From Ectothiorhodospira shaposhnikovii (lineage in GTDB: Bacteria > Pseudomonadota > Gammaproteobacteria > Ectothiorhodospirales > Ectothiorhodospiraceae), in assembly GCF_016584105.1 (NCBI RefSeq), contig NZ_NRSM01000012.1:45981-109980 (forward strand): a stretch of DNA of 64,000 nt, read 5' to 3'. Position numbers and translations under genes: made by a program. Positions 17,916-26,594 of the stretch are shown here, in pieces. A model generated the notes under the pieces. The model did no database searches. It was not told the DNA's origin and was given only the letters and a program-made list of their open reading frames with translations. Position 1 is the first letter of the stretch. Each line of letters opens with the position of its first letter.

Positions 17916-19144
17916 GTTGACCTCTCTTGAGCACACTCGAAAAACAGCGCTTCCAGCCGATCATGGATACAGCGCCAGTCCACCGACTCGGCCACTGACC
18001 GGGCCTGTTGGCCCAGGCCCCGGATCCGTGCGGGATCGGTGATCAGCTCCCGTGCCAGGCTGACGAACCGGTCCCGGTCATTCAGGGGCGGCAACAGTCC
18101 GCTCTCACCGTGGCGCAGATGCTCCCGCGGTGCCGCATAATCGAAGGCCACCACCGCCAGCCCCGAGGCCATGGCCTCCAGAACCACATTGCCGAAGGTG
18201 TCGGATATGGAGGGAAACAGAAAGATGTCGCCGCTGGCATAGTGCCGGGCCAGGTCTTCCCCGGTCCGGGAACCCACCAGGATCAGGTCCGGATGCAGGC
18301 GCCCCAGCTCCCCGGCCTCGGGGCCGTCACCCACCAGGATGAAACGCGCCCGGGGCTGGTGGGACTGCATGGCCCGAAAGGCCTCCACCGCCAGGGACAG
18401 ATTCTTCTCCGCCGCCAGGCGCCCCACATGGATCACTGCCGGATCCCCCTCCTCCAGCCCCCACTCCCGGCGCAGCGCCGGGTCACGGCGGGCGGGATTG
18501 AAAAGTGCCGTATCCACCCCCCGGGCCAATACCCTGCAGTTCAGGTATCCCTGGGCCGTAAGCTGGGCACGCAATGACTCAGTGGGCACCAGGGTGCACT
18601 GGGTGCGGTTGTGGAAGCGGCGGAGGAAATGACCGATGGCGGGCTCCAGAAATCCCACCCCGTAATAGCGGCTGTAGCTGTGAAAATTGGTATGAAAACC
18701 GCTGATCACAGGGATGTTCAGATGCCGGGCGGCGGCTACCGCCGAACCTCCCAGGGGGCCTTCCGTGGCCACATAGATCACATCCGGCGGCTCCTCCTGC
18801 CAGACACCCAGGATCGCGCCGCGGGCAGGCAGGCCGAAATGCAGTCCCTTGTAGCCGGGCACGGGAAGGCCGGCCGTGGCCTGCTCCCGCAGCGCCCCCT
18901 GCCCGCCCCCGACATCATGCCGGTGCTGGCGGGGCCGGATGAGATGAACCTGATGCCCTCGTGCCAGCATGCCCTGGACCATGTGATGCAGGGTATGGGC
19001 AACGCCGTTGATTTCCGGAGGATAGGTCTCGGTCACCACGGCAATACGAAGCCGGGGCGCCTCATCTTCATCGGAATGGGTCTGGGACCCCTGGGTGAAA
19101 ATCCGCTCCCAGTTCAGGGATGAGGCGCGCCCGACGGCGTTCAT
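17906..19144 (-). CDS. GT4-family glycosyltransferase, probable lipid hexosyltransferase
   Basis: A 412-residue GT-B glycosyltransferase. The N-terminal Rossmann domain begins RIAVVTETYPPEINGVA; the C-terminal donor-binding domain contains HVGRLAAEKNL, LVGDGPEAG and SDTFGNVVLEAMASG, the last corresponding to the EX7E motif with the first acidic residue as Asp. It resembles GDP-mannose-dependent MgtA-like and SqdX-like transferases. It starts within the olsA stop (ATGA) and is followed by a PAP2 phosphatase, so glycosylation of a membrane lipid such as diacylglycerol or an ornithine lipid is a reasonable guess. Confidence 0.88.
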   Translation of the reverse strand: MNAVGRASSLNWERIFTQGSQTHSDEDEAPRLRIAVVTETYPPEINGVAHTLHHMVQGMLARGHQVHLIRPRQHRHDVGGGQGALREQATAGLPVPGYKGLHFGLPARGAILGVWQEEPPDVIYVATEGPLGGSAVAAARHLNIPVISGFHTNFHSYSRYYGVGFLEPAIGHFLRRFHNRTQCTLVPTESLRAQLTAQGYLNCRVLARGVDTALFNPARRDPALRREWGLEEGDPAVIHVGRLAAEKNLSLAVEAFRAMQSHQPRARFILVGDGPEAGELGRLHPDLILVGSRTGEDLARHYASGDIFLFPSISDTFGNVVLEAMASGLAVVAFDYAAPREHLRHGESGLLPPLNDRDRFVSLARELITDPARIRGLGQQARSVAESVDWRCIHDRLEALFFECAQERSTWD

Positions 19145-19911
19145 GAGGGGGAATCTCCTTCAAGGGGTGGCGGAAGGCTGTCATGGAACGCCTCCCTGAC
19201 GGCCTCTTCGGCCGCCCGGGACAAGCCGCGCCGATCCGTGCCGTCGACAGGGATCGGCGGCATGAAACTGAGCGCCACATCGACCCGCGGCATGGCCAGC
19301 AGACGCAGGGCATGGGTGAGGAAATTCTGGTTATCCACGAAGGCCGCGGCATGATCCGCGGGAGGCAGGTAGCGGATGGACACCGGCTGTACCGGACAGC
19401 CTGCGCTCTGGGCAGCCTGGAACAGCCGGGGATGGAAGCGCCGCACCTCCCTGCCCAACGTGGTCGTCCCTTCGGGAAACAGGTGCACCGAGTGACCGCG
19501 CCTCAGATGCCCGGCCATCTGATCGGACACCTGGGAAGCAGCGCCGTTGACGCCGCGATGGATGAAGAGAGTGCCGTTGCGCCCGGACAGCCAGCCGATC
19601 AGGGGCCAGCGCCGCACCTCCGACTTCGACAGAAAACCCACCGGGGCATACGCCCCGAGTACCGGGACGTCCAGCCAGGAGACGTGATTGGAAACGGACA
19701 GCACCGGCCCCTGGGAGGGTTGACCACGCACATGGATACGGACCCCGAACAGGCGACAGAAAATCCTGTACCACCACTGGATGGCGCGCCGGAACCGCTG
19801 ATCGGGCATACCGGCCTCATTGGGCCGCCCCAGCAGCAGGGTCAGGATCACGGCAATGAACAGGTGGAGTACCAAGGGGATCAGCCTATAAATGCATCTG
19901 AAGGTTTTCAT
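19141..19911 (-). CDS. olsA: 1-acyl-glycerol/lyso-ornithine lipid O-acyltransferase
   Basis: A 256-residue PlsC-domain acyltransferase. The catalytic HX4D motif is NHVSWLD, the following acceptor motifs are FLSKSEVRRWPLIGWL and GTLFIHRG, and the FPEGTTT motif is also present. One or two N-terminal membrane helices are seen at about 8-26. Because it overlaps an olsB-like gene by 26 bases, acylation of lyso-ornithine lipid (the OlsA reaction) is favoured over general phosphatidate synthesis. The four genes of this operon all overlap. Confidence 0.87.
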   Translation of the reverse strand: MKTFRCIYRLIPLVLHLFIAVILTLLLGRPNEAGMPDQRFRRAIQWWYRIFCRLFGVRIHVRGQPSQGPVLSVSNHVSWLDVPVLGAYAPVGFLSKSEVRRWPLIGWLSGRNGTLFIHRGVNGAASQVSDQMAGHLRRGHSVHLFPEGTTTLGREVRRFHPRLFQAAQSAGCPVQPVSIRYLPPADHAAAFVDNQNFLTHALRLLAMPRVDVALSFMPPIPVDGTDRRGLSRAAEEAVREAFHDSLPPPLEGDSPS

Positions 19912-20719
19912 GAGATTCCGCGGTTAAGGATGTCCGCAGAAAATGCCGCTGGTAGCGGGCCGGCACAAGCCCTGCGTCCAGAAAAATGAACACGTCGGCC
20001 ACATTGAAGTCCGGATCCCAGCAGGGTTCGCCACCGACACGCGCCCCCAGCCGCAGATAGGCCTTGAGCAGGGGCGGCATGCTCACGGCCCCATGGCATC
20101 CCGTCATGGGGCCGGGCAACGACAGGCGAGGTCTCACCTGCAGGGTTTCCGGCATCGAATGACGGCCCCTGAGCCGCTCCATGATGGCGTGGGCCTGATA
20201 GCCGCCATCTTCAAGCCCGATACTGGCGCAGCCGATCAGATAGGCGATGCGATGGGTGGTCATGAACCGCCCCAGGCCGGACCAGAGCACGGCGATGGCC
20301 GTACCGCTGCGATAATCGGGATGAACACAGGTACGGCCGATTTCCATGATCCGTCCTGGCAGGCGATCCAGTCCGTCCAGTTCGAACTCATCCTGGGAGT
20401 AAAAGCCGCCGGCAAGGCGTGCCTCGGTGTCCTTGAGGATGCGGGTAGAGGCCACCACGGCCCCGGTCAGGCCGTCACGGACCAGCAGGTGATGGCAGTA
20501 GCGGTCATAGCGATCCCGGTCCAGACCCAGACGGGCCGCCGCCTCGGGCAGGGTGGCCCCCATCTCCCGGGCAAAGACCTGATAACGCAGACGCTGGGAC
20601 GCCAGCACATCATCATCGCTGGTCGCCAGGGACACGCTCAGACCCGGGCGTGGTACATTCCAGTCATCGGTCACGAGCGTGTCGGCAGTCTGCATGGCCT
20701 TGAGGTTCTCCATCGTCAT
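19886..20719 (-). CDS. olsB: L-ornithine N-acyltransferase, OlsB-like GNAT protein
   Basis: A 277-residue protein of the autoinducer-synthase-like GNAT (hemolysin/OlsB) family. Diagnostic stretches are RYQVFAREMG, DRYDRYCHHLLVRD, MEIGRTCVHPDYRSG and IGCASIGLEDGG. OlsB transfers a 3-hydroxyacyl chain from acyl carrier protein to ornithine, the first step to phosphorus-free ornithine lipids. Start candidates are ATG codons at 20719, 20713 and 20695; the longest is given. It heads the operon olsB-olsA-glycosyltransferase-PAP2. Confidence 0.88.
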   Translation of the reverse strand: MTMENLKAMQTADTLVTDDWNVPRPGLSVSLATSDDDVLASQRLRYQVFAREMGATLPEAAARLGLDRDRYDRYCHHLLVRDGLTGAVVASTRILKDTEARLAGGFYSQDEFELDGLDRLPGRIMEIGRTCVHPDYRSGTAIAVLWSGLGRFMTTHRIAYLIGCASIGLEDGGYQAHAIMERLRGRHSMPETLQVRPRLSLPGPMTGCHGAVSMPPLLKAYLRLGARVGGEPCWDPDFNVADVFIFLDAGLVPARYQRHFLRTSLTAESHENLQMHL

Positions 20720-20749
20720 GAGGCCATGCTAGGTGGACCGCCTTTCAGA

Positions 20750-20790
20750 GACGTGAAGAGACGGTGACGATTCCATGACCCAAACAGGAC
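20750..20790 (-). promoter_or_regulatory. Pho-box-like direct repeats upstream of olsB
   Basis: On the minus strand, half-sites GTCC, GTCA, GTCA and TTCA start exactly 11 bases apart (at 20790, 20779, 20768 and 20757). PhoB boxes are 7-bp direct repeats of CTGTCAT type with the same 11-bp period. The matches to the full half-site are only 4-5 of 7, so this is a weak candidate supported mostly by phasing and by the lipid genes downstream. Confidence 0.35.
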
Positions 20791-20815
20791 ATGCACCCAC
20801 AGGAGAGACTCGCGG

Positions 20816-21322
20816 ATGGCCTTTGCCTCAAGAACCTGCCTGATGACCTTCCTGCTCCTGCCGTTCCTGGCCACGGCAACCGGCTGCCGCACCCCATGCA
20901 TCCAGGGGCAGACGGATGTCGCCACCCTTCGGGTGTTGGCATCCGGCTCCCATTGCGGCCATGACGAGCCCACCCCGCGCGTCCGGATTGCCGATACCTC
21001 TGCCGGCCTGGAACGGCTGCTGTCAGAGACCGGCCTCGGACTTGTCGGCTCGCCGCCCGATCCGGCCCGGGAACGGTTCATCCTGGTTCATCAGGGGCTG
21101 CAGCCCACCCTGGGCTATCACCTGGAACTGGCCGGGGACCATGCCCGCCTGGAAGGGGAAACGATGGTCATCCGTGTCATCCGCCATGAACCACCCCCGG
21201 ATGCCATCACCGCCCAGGCCCTGAGCAGTCCCTGCCTGCTGCTGGGCATGGAGCGAACACAAGACCGGCCGGTTCGCGTCGAGGACCAGGACGGCAATCC
21301 CATGCACGCCCCGTCGAAGTGA
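20816..21322 (+). CDS. Lipoprotein with PrcB-like C-terminal domain
   Basis: A 168-residue protein with a lipoprotein-type signal ending in ATGC (Cys24). The last 90 residues follow the PrcB_C pattern: a strand ending LVHQGLQPTLGYHLEL, then a run of basic and hydrophobic strand residues (VIRVIRHEPPPDA) and a proline/cysteine turn before LLLGMER. PrcB was described as a protease-complex subunit in treponemes, but in proteobacteria the role is unknown. The start carries GGAGAGACTCGCGG upstream. Its stop lies 44 bases before rlmI. Confidence 0.7.
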   Translation: MAFASRTCLMTFLLLPFLATATGCRTPCIQGQTDVATLRVLASGSHCGHDEPTPRVRIADTSAGLERLLSETGLGLVGSPPDPARERFILVHQGLQPTLGYHLELAGDHARLEGETMVIRVIRHEPPPDAITAQALSSPCLLLGMERTQDRPVRVEDQDGNPMHAPSK

Positions 21323-21366
21323 AGTCCGCGGACAACGGCTATAATGGGCGTTTTGCCGGAGTCCCC

Positions 21367-22569
21367 ATGGAAACCCTCGACTACGTCCCCCTGCGCCTGA
21401 AAAAAAACGAAGAACGGCGCCTGCTGGCCGGCCACGCCTGGATCTTCAGCAATGAAGTGGACGTGGAGGCCACCCCCATCCGCTCCCTGGAACCGGGCCA
21501 GCCGGTGACCATCCAGGACAGCCGGGGGCGCACCCTGGGCACGGGCTACGCCAACCCCAATTCCCTCATCTGTGCCCGCCTGGTGACCCGAGACGCGGAT
21601 CACCCCTTCGGCCCCTCCCTGCTGGTCCACCGCCTCAAGGTGGCCCTGTCCCTGCGGGAGCGTTTGTTCGAGGAACCCTTCTACCGACTGGTTCACGGCG
21701 AGAGCGATGGCCTGCCGGGTCTGGTGGTGGACCGCTACGGAGACGTACTGGTGGCCCAGATCACCACCGCCGGCATGGACCGCCTGCAGGATGCCCTGCT
21801 GAGCGCCTTCGAGAAGGTCCTGCGCCCGAGCGCCGTGCTCTGGCGCAACGACAGCCCGGTGCGCAGCCTGGAAGGCCTGGACCTCTACGTGCAGCCCGCC
21901 ACAGGCCCCATCCCGGAGACGGTGGAGATCACCGAAAACGGCGCCCGCTTCCAGGTCCCCCTGCTGGCGGGCCAGAAGACCGGCTGGTTCTACGACCAGC
22001 GGGACAACCGGGCCTGGCTGCGGCGCCTCTCCACCGGGGCTCGGGTGCTGGACCTGTTCAGTTACGCGGGGGGCTGGGGCATCCAGGCGGCCATACACGG
22101 GGCAGAGCAGGTCACCTGCGTGGACGCCTCCGCCGATGCCGTCGCCCAGGTGGAAGCCAATGCCCGCCTGAACCGGGTGGATGACCGGGTGCAGGCCCTG
22201 GCGGGGGATGCCTTCGAGGTGCTGCGCCAACTGCGGGAGGAACGGGCCCGTTTCGATCTGATCATCGTCGACCCGCCGGCCTTCATCAAACGCCGCAAGG
22301 ACCTCAAGGAAGGGACCGCCGCCTACCGGCGCATCAACCAGATGGCCCTGCAGGTCCTGGCCCGGGACGGCTTTCTCATCACCTGTTCCTGCTCCCAGCA
22401 CATGGCGGCCGATGCCCTGGAAAAACAGGTTCATGCCGCCGCCCGTCATGTGGACCGACAGATGCAGATCCTGTCCCGCGGTGGTCAGGCCAGTGATCAC
22501 CCCATCCATCCAGCCATGCCGGAGACGGCCTATCTCAAGGCGATCCTCTGCCGCTGCATCGGACAATAG
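21367..22569 (+). CDS. rlmI: 23S rRNA m5C methyltransferase RlmI family
   Basis: A 400-residue protein with an N-terminal PUA domain (about 5-75, including RLLAGHAWIFSNEV) and a C-terminal class I methyltransferase domain with LDLFSYAGGWGIQA, VTCVDASADAV and DPPAFIKRRKDL; the cysteine-containing TCSCSQHM segment follows. RlmI makes m5C1962 in 23S rRNA. The ATG at 21367 has CCGGAG five bases upstream; a GTG at 21319 overlapping the previous stop is less likely. An exact TATAAT at 21340-21345 could be its -10 but lacks a clear -35. Confidence 0.92.
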   Translation: METLDYVPLRLKKNEERRLLAGHAWIFSNEVDVEATPIRSLEPGQPVTIQDSRGRTLGTGYANPNSLICARLVTRDADHPFGPSLLVHRLKVALSLRERLFEEPFYRLVHGESDGLPGLVVDRYGDVLVAQITTAGMDRLQDALLSAFEKVLRPSAVLWRNDSPVRSLEGLDLYVQPATGPIPETVEITENGARFQVPLLAGQKTGWFYDQRDNRAWLRRLSTGARVLDLFSYAGGWGIQAAIHGAEQVTCVDASADAVAQVEANARLNRVDDRVQALAGDAFEVLRQLREERARFDLIIVDPPAFIKRRKDLKEGTAAYRRINQMALQVLARDGFLITCSCSQHMAADALEKQVHAAARHVDRQMQILSRGGQASDHPIHPAMPETAYLKAILCRCIGQ

Positions 22570-22589
22570 CCGTAGGTTAGAATCCACCG

Positions 22590-23387
22590 ATGACTCCCAC
22601 ACATCCCTTCATCGATCCCGTGGCCCTGAGCCTGGGTCCCCTGCAGATCCACTGGTACGGCCTCATGTACCTGCTGGGCTTTGCCGCCTTCTGGGCCCTG
22701 GGCTGGCTGCGGGCCGGCCAGCCCTGGAGCCCCCTGAACCGGGAACAGGTCTCCGACCTGCTCTTCTACGGCGTCATCGGCGTGATCGTGGGGGGGCGAC
22801 TGGGTTATGTCCTGTTCTACAACCTGGATGCCCTGGCCGGTGATCCGCTGATGCTCATACGGCTCTGGGAAGGCGGCATGAGCTTCCACGGTGGTCTGAT
22901 CGGGGTGCTGGTCACCTGCTGGCTCTATGCCCGCAAGCTGGGTTGCCGCTTTTTGCAACTCACCGACTTCGTGGCCCCCCTCATCCCCATCGGCCTGGGG
23001 GCCGGACGCATCGGCAACTGGATCAACGGCGAGCTCTGGGGCAAACCCACGGACCTGCCCTGGGGCATGATCTTCCCGGCCACGGACCTGCTGCCCCGTC
23101 ACCCCACCCAGCTCTACCAGGCGGCCCTGGAGGGACTGGCCCTGTTCCTGATCCTGTGGTTCTTCTCCCGGCGCTGGCGACCGGTGGGGGCGGTGTCCGG
23201 CCTGTTCCTGGTGGGTTACGGGGTGTTCCGCTTCCTGGTGGAATTCTGGCGCCTACCCGACGCCCACATCGGTTATCTGGCCTTCGGCTGGCTCACCCTG
23301 GGTCAACTCCTCACCCTGCCCATGATCCTGGCCGGCGTCATCCTGCTGGCCTGGGCCTGGCGGCGGGAGAAGGCACGTCATGCATAG
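22590..23387 (+). CDS. lgt: Prolipoprotein diacylglyceryl transferase
   Basis: A 265-residue inner membrane protein with about seven helices. The Lgt signature [15 protein letters not shown] and the essential YGLMYLLGF and HGGLIG segments (with the conserved His) are visible. It transfers diacylglycerol from phosphatidylglycerol to the lipobox cysteine, acting on the RlpA, DUF4156 and other lipoproteins encoded here. Its stop overlaps thyA by eight bases, the widely conserved lgt-thyA arrangement. Confidence 0.97.
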   Translation: MTPTHPFIDPVALSLGPLQIHWYGLMYLLGFAAFWALGWLRAGQPWSPLNREQVSDLLFYGVIGVIVGGRLGYVLFYNLDALAGDPLMLIRLWEGGMSFHGGLIGVLVTCWLYARKLGCRFLQLTDFVAPLIPIGLGAGRIGNWINGELWGKPTDLPWGMIFPATDLLPRHPTQLYQAALEGLALFLILWFFSRRWRPVGAVSGLFLVGYGVFRFLVEFWRLPDAHIGYLAFGWLTLGQLLTLPMILAGVILLAWAWRREKARHA

Positions 23388-24213
23388 TTATCTTCAGCTC
23401 CTGCAACAACTGCTGGAACAGGGCACGGAGAAATCCGACCGCACCGGTACCGGCACCCGTTCCCTGTTCGGTCACCAGATGCGCTTCGACCTGGCCCGGG
23501 GCTTCCCCCTGGTGACCACCAAGAAGCTGCACCTGAAGTCCATCATCCACGAGCTGCTCTGGTTCCTCAAAGGTGACACCTCCACCGCCTATCTGCAGGC
23601 CAACGGGGTGCGCATCTGGGATGAATGGGCCACGGCGGACGGCGATCTCGGGCCGGTCTACGGCCGGCAATGGCGGTCCTGGCCCCTGCCCGGCGGCGGT
23701 CACGTGGACCAGATCAGTCAGGTGGTGGAACAGATCCGGACCCGGCCCGACTCCCGGCGCCTGATCGTCAGTGCCTGGAACGTGGCCGACCTGCCGGACG
23801 AGGGTGTCTCCCCCCAGGACAATGCCCGTGCCGGACGCATGGCCCTGGCCCCCTGCCACTGTCTGTTCCAGTTTTACGTGGCCGACGGGCGGTTGTCCTG
23901 CCAGCTCTATCAGCGCAGCGCCGACGTCTTCCTGGGAGTGCCGTTCAACATCGCCTCCTACGCCCTGCTCACCCTCATGGTGGCCCAGGTCACGGACCTG
24001 GAACCGGGGGAGTTCATCCATACCTTCGGTGACGTGCATCTGTATCTGAACCACCTGGATCAGGCCCGTGAGCAGCTGGCCCGCGAACCCTATCCCCTGC
24101 CCCGGATGGTGCTCAATCCGGCGGTGAAATCCCTGTTCGACTTCCGTTACGAGGACTTCACCCTGCTGGATTACCAGGCCCATCCCCACATCAAGGCCCC
24201 GGTGTCCGTATGA
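23380..24213 (+). CDS. thyA: Thymidylate synthase
   Basis: A 277-residue ThyA that methylates dUMP to dTMP with methylene-tetrahydrofolate. The catalytic cysteine is Cys159 in [13 protein letters not shown], and the dUMP-binding RRLIVSAWN and [14 protein letters not shown] segments are intact. It is slightly longer than the 264-residue E. coli protein owing to a short insertion before the active site. Overlaps with lgt upstream and folA downstream suggest coupled translation; DHFR next door regenerates its folate cofactor. Confidence 0.98.
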   Translation: MHSYLQLLQQLLEQGTEKSDRTGTGTRSLFGHQMRFDLARGFPLVTTKKLHLKSIIHELLWFLKGDTSTAYLQANGVRIWDEWATADGDLGPVYGRQWRSWPLPGGGHVDQISQVVEQIRTRPDSRRLIVSAWNVADLPDEGVSPQDNARAGRMALAPCHCLFQFYVADGRLSCQLYQRSADVFLGVPFNIASYALLTLMVAQVTDLEPGEFIHTFGDVHLYLNHLDQAREQLAREPYPLPRMVLNPAVKSLFDFRYEDFTLLDYQAHPHIKAPVSV

Positions 24214-24710
24214 CCGATTCCCAACCGCTGCTCACCGCCGTGGTCGCCATGGACCGCAACCGGCTCATCGGCGCCGACAACCGCCTGCCCTGGCATCTGC
24301 CGGCGGATCTTGCCCACTTCAAGCGTCTGACCATGGGCGGCTGCATGCTCATGGGGCGCAAGACCTTCGAGTCCATTGGTCGCCCGCTGCCGGGCCGACG
24401 CAGTCTGGTGATGACGAGGGATCCGGATTTCCAGGCCCCCGGCTGCACGGTGGTCCACGACCTGGACCAGGCCCTGGCGGCCGCCGGGGCGGCGGAGGAG
24501 ATCTTCGTCATCGGCGGGGCGGACCTGTTCCGGCATCTTTTGCCGTTGTGCCGGCGGATGCACCTGACGGTGATCGAGCATGCCTTCGAGGGGGACACCT
24601 TCCTGCCCCAGCTCAACGAGACCTGGCGGGAGGTGGCCCGGGAAGCCCATGATGCCGATGACAAAAACCCCTATCCCTACACCTTCCTGACCCTGGAGCG
24701 CCGCTCCTGA
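24210..24710 (+). CDS. folA: Dihydrofolate reductase
   Basis: A 166-residue type I DHFR. Recognisable elements are [24 protein letters not shown] (split here only by description: the LPWHLP active-site loop), [16 protein letters not shown] for NADPH binding, and FVIGGADLF. It reduces dihydrofolate to tetrahydrofolate, needed because the thyA reaction consumes the cofactor. The ATG overlaps the thyA stop by four bases. It is convergent with znuB, with four bases between the stops and no terminator seen. Confidence 0.97.
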   Translation: MTDSQPLLTAVVAMDRNRLIGADNRLPWHLPADLAHFKRLTMGGCMLMGRKTFESIGRPLPGRRSLVMTRDPDFQAPGCTVVHDLDQALAAAGAAEEIFVIGGADLFRHLLPLCRRMHLTVIEHAFEGDTFLPQLNETWREVAREAHDADDKNPYPYTFLTLERRS

Positions 24711-24714
24711 CCGG

Positions 24715-25527
24715 CTAGGACGGCGTACGCAACCGGCGCAGCAGGGCAGCCCCCGGCAGACTGAAGATCACGGCAAACAGCAACGCCGCCGCCACCACGA
24801 TGGAAGGTCCGGCGGGGGTATCCCAGGTCAGGGACCCCCATAAACCGCCGGCCACGGCCAGACAACCGATCAGGGCTGCAAACAAGGCCATCTGCTCCGG
24901 CGTGGACGACAGCCGCCGGGCCGCCGCCGCGGGAATGATCATCAACGAGGTGATCAGCAAAATACCCACCACCTTCATGGCCACGGCAATGACCAGGGCC
25001 ATCAGCAGCATGAAACCCATGCTCACCAGGCTCACCCTCACCCCTTCCACCCGGGCCAGATCCTCATGCACCGTGATCGCCAGCAGGGGGCGCCACAGGG
25101 CCATCAGCATACCCAGGGCCACCACACCACCGATGAAGATCCATGTCAGATCCTCATTGGACACGGCCAGGATGTCGCCGAACAGATAGGCCATCAGATC
25201 GACCCTGACCCCCTCCAGAAAGGCCACCGCCACCAGCCCCAGGGACAGACTGCTATGGGCCAGGATGCCCAGCAGGGTGTCCGTGGCCAGCCGCCGCTGT
25301 CGCTGCAGCAGCATGAGCACCAGGGCCAGGGTCACACAGAGGATGACCACGGTCAGATTCACGTTCAGACCGATGAGAAAACCCAGGGCGACCCCCAACA
25401 GGGCGGAATGGGCCAGGGTATCGCCGAAATAAGCCATCCGGCGCCAGACCACGAAGGAACCCAGCGGCCCCGCCACCAGGGCCACGGCCATGCCGCCGAG
25501 CAAGGCCCGGACAATGAAATCATCCAT
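24715..25527 (-). CDS. znuB: Zinc ABC transporter permease
   Basis: A 270-residue ABC-3 family permease with about eight hydrophobic helices; the AYFGDTLAHSALLGVALG and GILLITSLMIIPAAAAR motifs are typical of ZnuB. It forms the membrane channel with ZnuC for zinc import. The ATG at 25527 overlaps the znuC stop (ATGGATGA), and an upstream in-frame extension lies inside znuC and is rejected. Expression is expected to follow zinc limitation through the Zur site near 26550. Confidence 0.95.
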   Translation of the reverse strand: MDDFIVRALLGGMAVALVAGPLGSFVVWRRMAYFGDTLAHSALLGVALGFLIGLNVNLTVVILCVTLALVLMLLQRQRRLATDTLLGILAHSSLSLGLVAVAFLEGVRVDLMAYLFGDILAVSNEDLTWIFIGGVVALGMLMALWRPLLAITVHEDLARVEGVRVSLVSMGFMLLMALVIAVAMKVVGILLITSLMIIPAAAARRLSSTPEQMALFAALIGCLAVAGGLWGSLTWDTPAGPSIVVAAALLFAVIFSLPGAALLRRLRTPS

Positions 25528-26362
25528 GGTGCCGATGGGCCTCCGCCCCGGGACAGCCGCGCCCGGGCGGCCCGTCAAACTCCACCACGTCGCCGTGCAG
25601 ATCATGGCGGTGATCGTGATGATGGGTGTACAGGGCCATGCCCGCCGGCATGGTCTTGCCGAACAGTTTGAGATAGGCGGGATCGCGGCTCACCACGTCC
25701 GGCTTGCCGGTACAGCACACATGCTGATTCAGGCAGATCACCGAATCGGCGGCGGCCATGACCAGGTGCAACTCGTGGGACACCATCAGCACCCCGCAGC
25801 CGTAGCGGTCGCGCAGGCGGGCGATGAGCTGGAACACCTCCCCCTGTCCGGCCACGTCAACCCCCTGGGCGGGCTCATCCAGCACCAGGAGTCGGGGTTC
25901 CCGCAGCAGGGCGCGGGCCAGCAGGATGCGCTGCATTTCCCCACCGGACACCGACTGCACAGGCTGCTCCAGCAGATGGGCGCAGCCCACTTCCGCCAGC
26001 ACCCGGGCCAGCCGGTCCTTGGGAAAACGCCCCCCCAGCCCAAGGAAGCGACGCACGGTGATGGGCAGGATCTCATCCACCTGGATGCGCTGGGGCATGT
26101 AGCCGATACGCAACCCCGGCTGGCGCAGGACCTGGCCGCCAGTGGGTGACACCAGCCCCAGCAACACCTTGAGCAACGTGGTCTTGCCGGCGCCATTGGG
26201 ACCGATAAGGGTGACAATCTGTCCCGGCTCCACCTGCATGTCCACGCCGTCCAGAATACGCCGATCACCCACGACCATGGCCACGCGCTCCGCGGCCAAC
26301 AAGGGTCCATGGGAAGGGAACGTATCAGGACGTGATCTGAACAAGGCGGGCAGCGTCAACAT
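25520..26362 (-). CDS. znuC: Zinc ABC transporter ATP-binding protein
   Basis: A 280-residue ABC ATPase. Walker A GPNGAGKTT, signature VSGGEMQR, Walker B LLVLDEPAQGVD and the switch His in VSHELHLV are present. The C-terminus is histidine-rich (THHHDHRHD), a common feature of ZnuC that may sense or buffer zinc. The ATG at 26362 is chosen; a GTG at 26410 would add 16 poorly conserved residues. It is divergent from znuA, with the Zur-like site about 190 bases upstream. Confidence 0.94.
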   Translation of the reverse strand: MLTLPALFRSRPDTFPSHGPLLAAERVAMVVGDRRILDGVDMQVEPGQIVTLIGPNGAGKTTLLKVLLGLVSPTGGQVLRQPGLRIGYMPQRIQVDEILPITVRRFLGLGGRFPKDRLARVLAEVGCAHLLEQPVQSVSGGEMQRILLARALLREPRLLVLDEPAQGVDVAGQGEVFQLIARLRDRYGCGVLMVSHELHLVMAAADSVICLNQHVCCTGKPDVVSRDPAYLKLFGKTMPAGMALYTHHHDHRHDLHGDVVEFDGPPGRGCPGAEAHRHHG

Positions 26363-26544
26363 AGCGATGCGGTCAGGTGAAAAGGCGCATTGAATCGAGA
26401 CCGGACACAACTGCCTTCGCTCAATGCGCGCCGGTGGAGGCCACTATAGCCACTGGACACGAAAATGCAAATGAGAAACAGTAAAAGCCATCAGGCCGCA
26501 GATCCTGCACCGCGTTTCCCGGACCTGGGGCTGGCACAGGCAGC

Positions 26545-26569
26545 ACATTGTTATAGTATTACATAACCC
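26545..26569. promoter_or_regulatory. Zur operator between znuC and znuA
   Basis: The core GTTATAGTATTACAT (26550-26564) matches the gammaproteobacterial Zur palindrome GTTATAnTATAACAT at all but one defined position. It sits about 30 bases before the znuA start and overlaps possible -10 sequences for both directions, so zinc-bound Zur would repress znuA and znuCB together. Confidence 0.78.
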
Positions 26570-26594
26570 GTTCAATCAAGGAGCACACTCAATC

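Noticed and set aside
21340..21345. TATAAT as a firm rlmI promoter
   Set aside because: No acceptable -35 hexamer at 16-18 bases, so it was mentioned only as a possibility.
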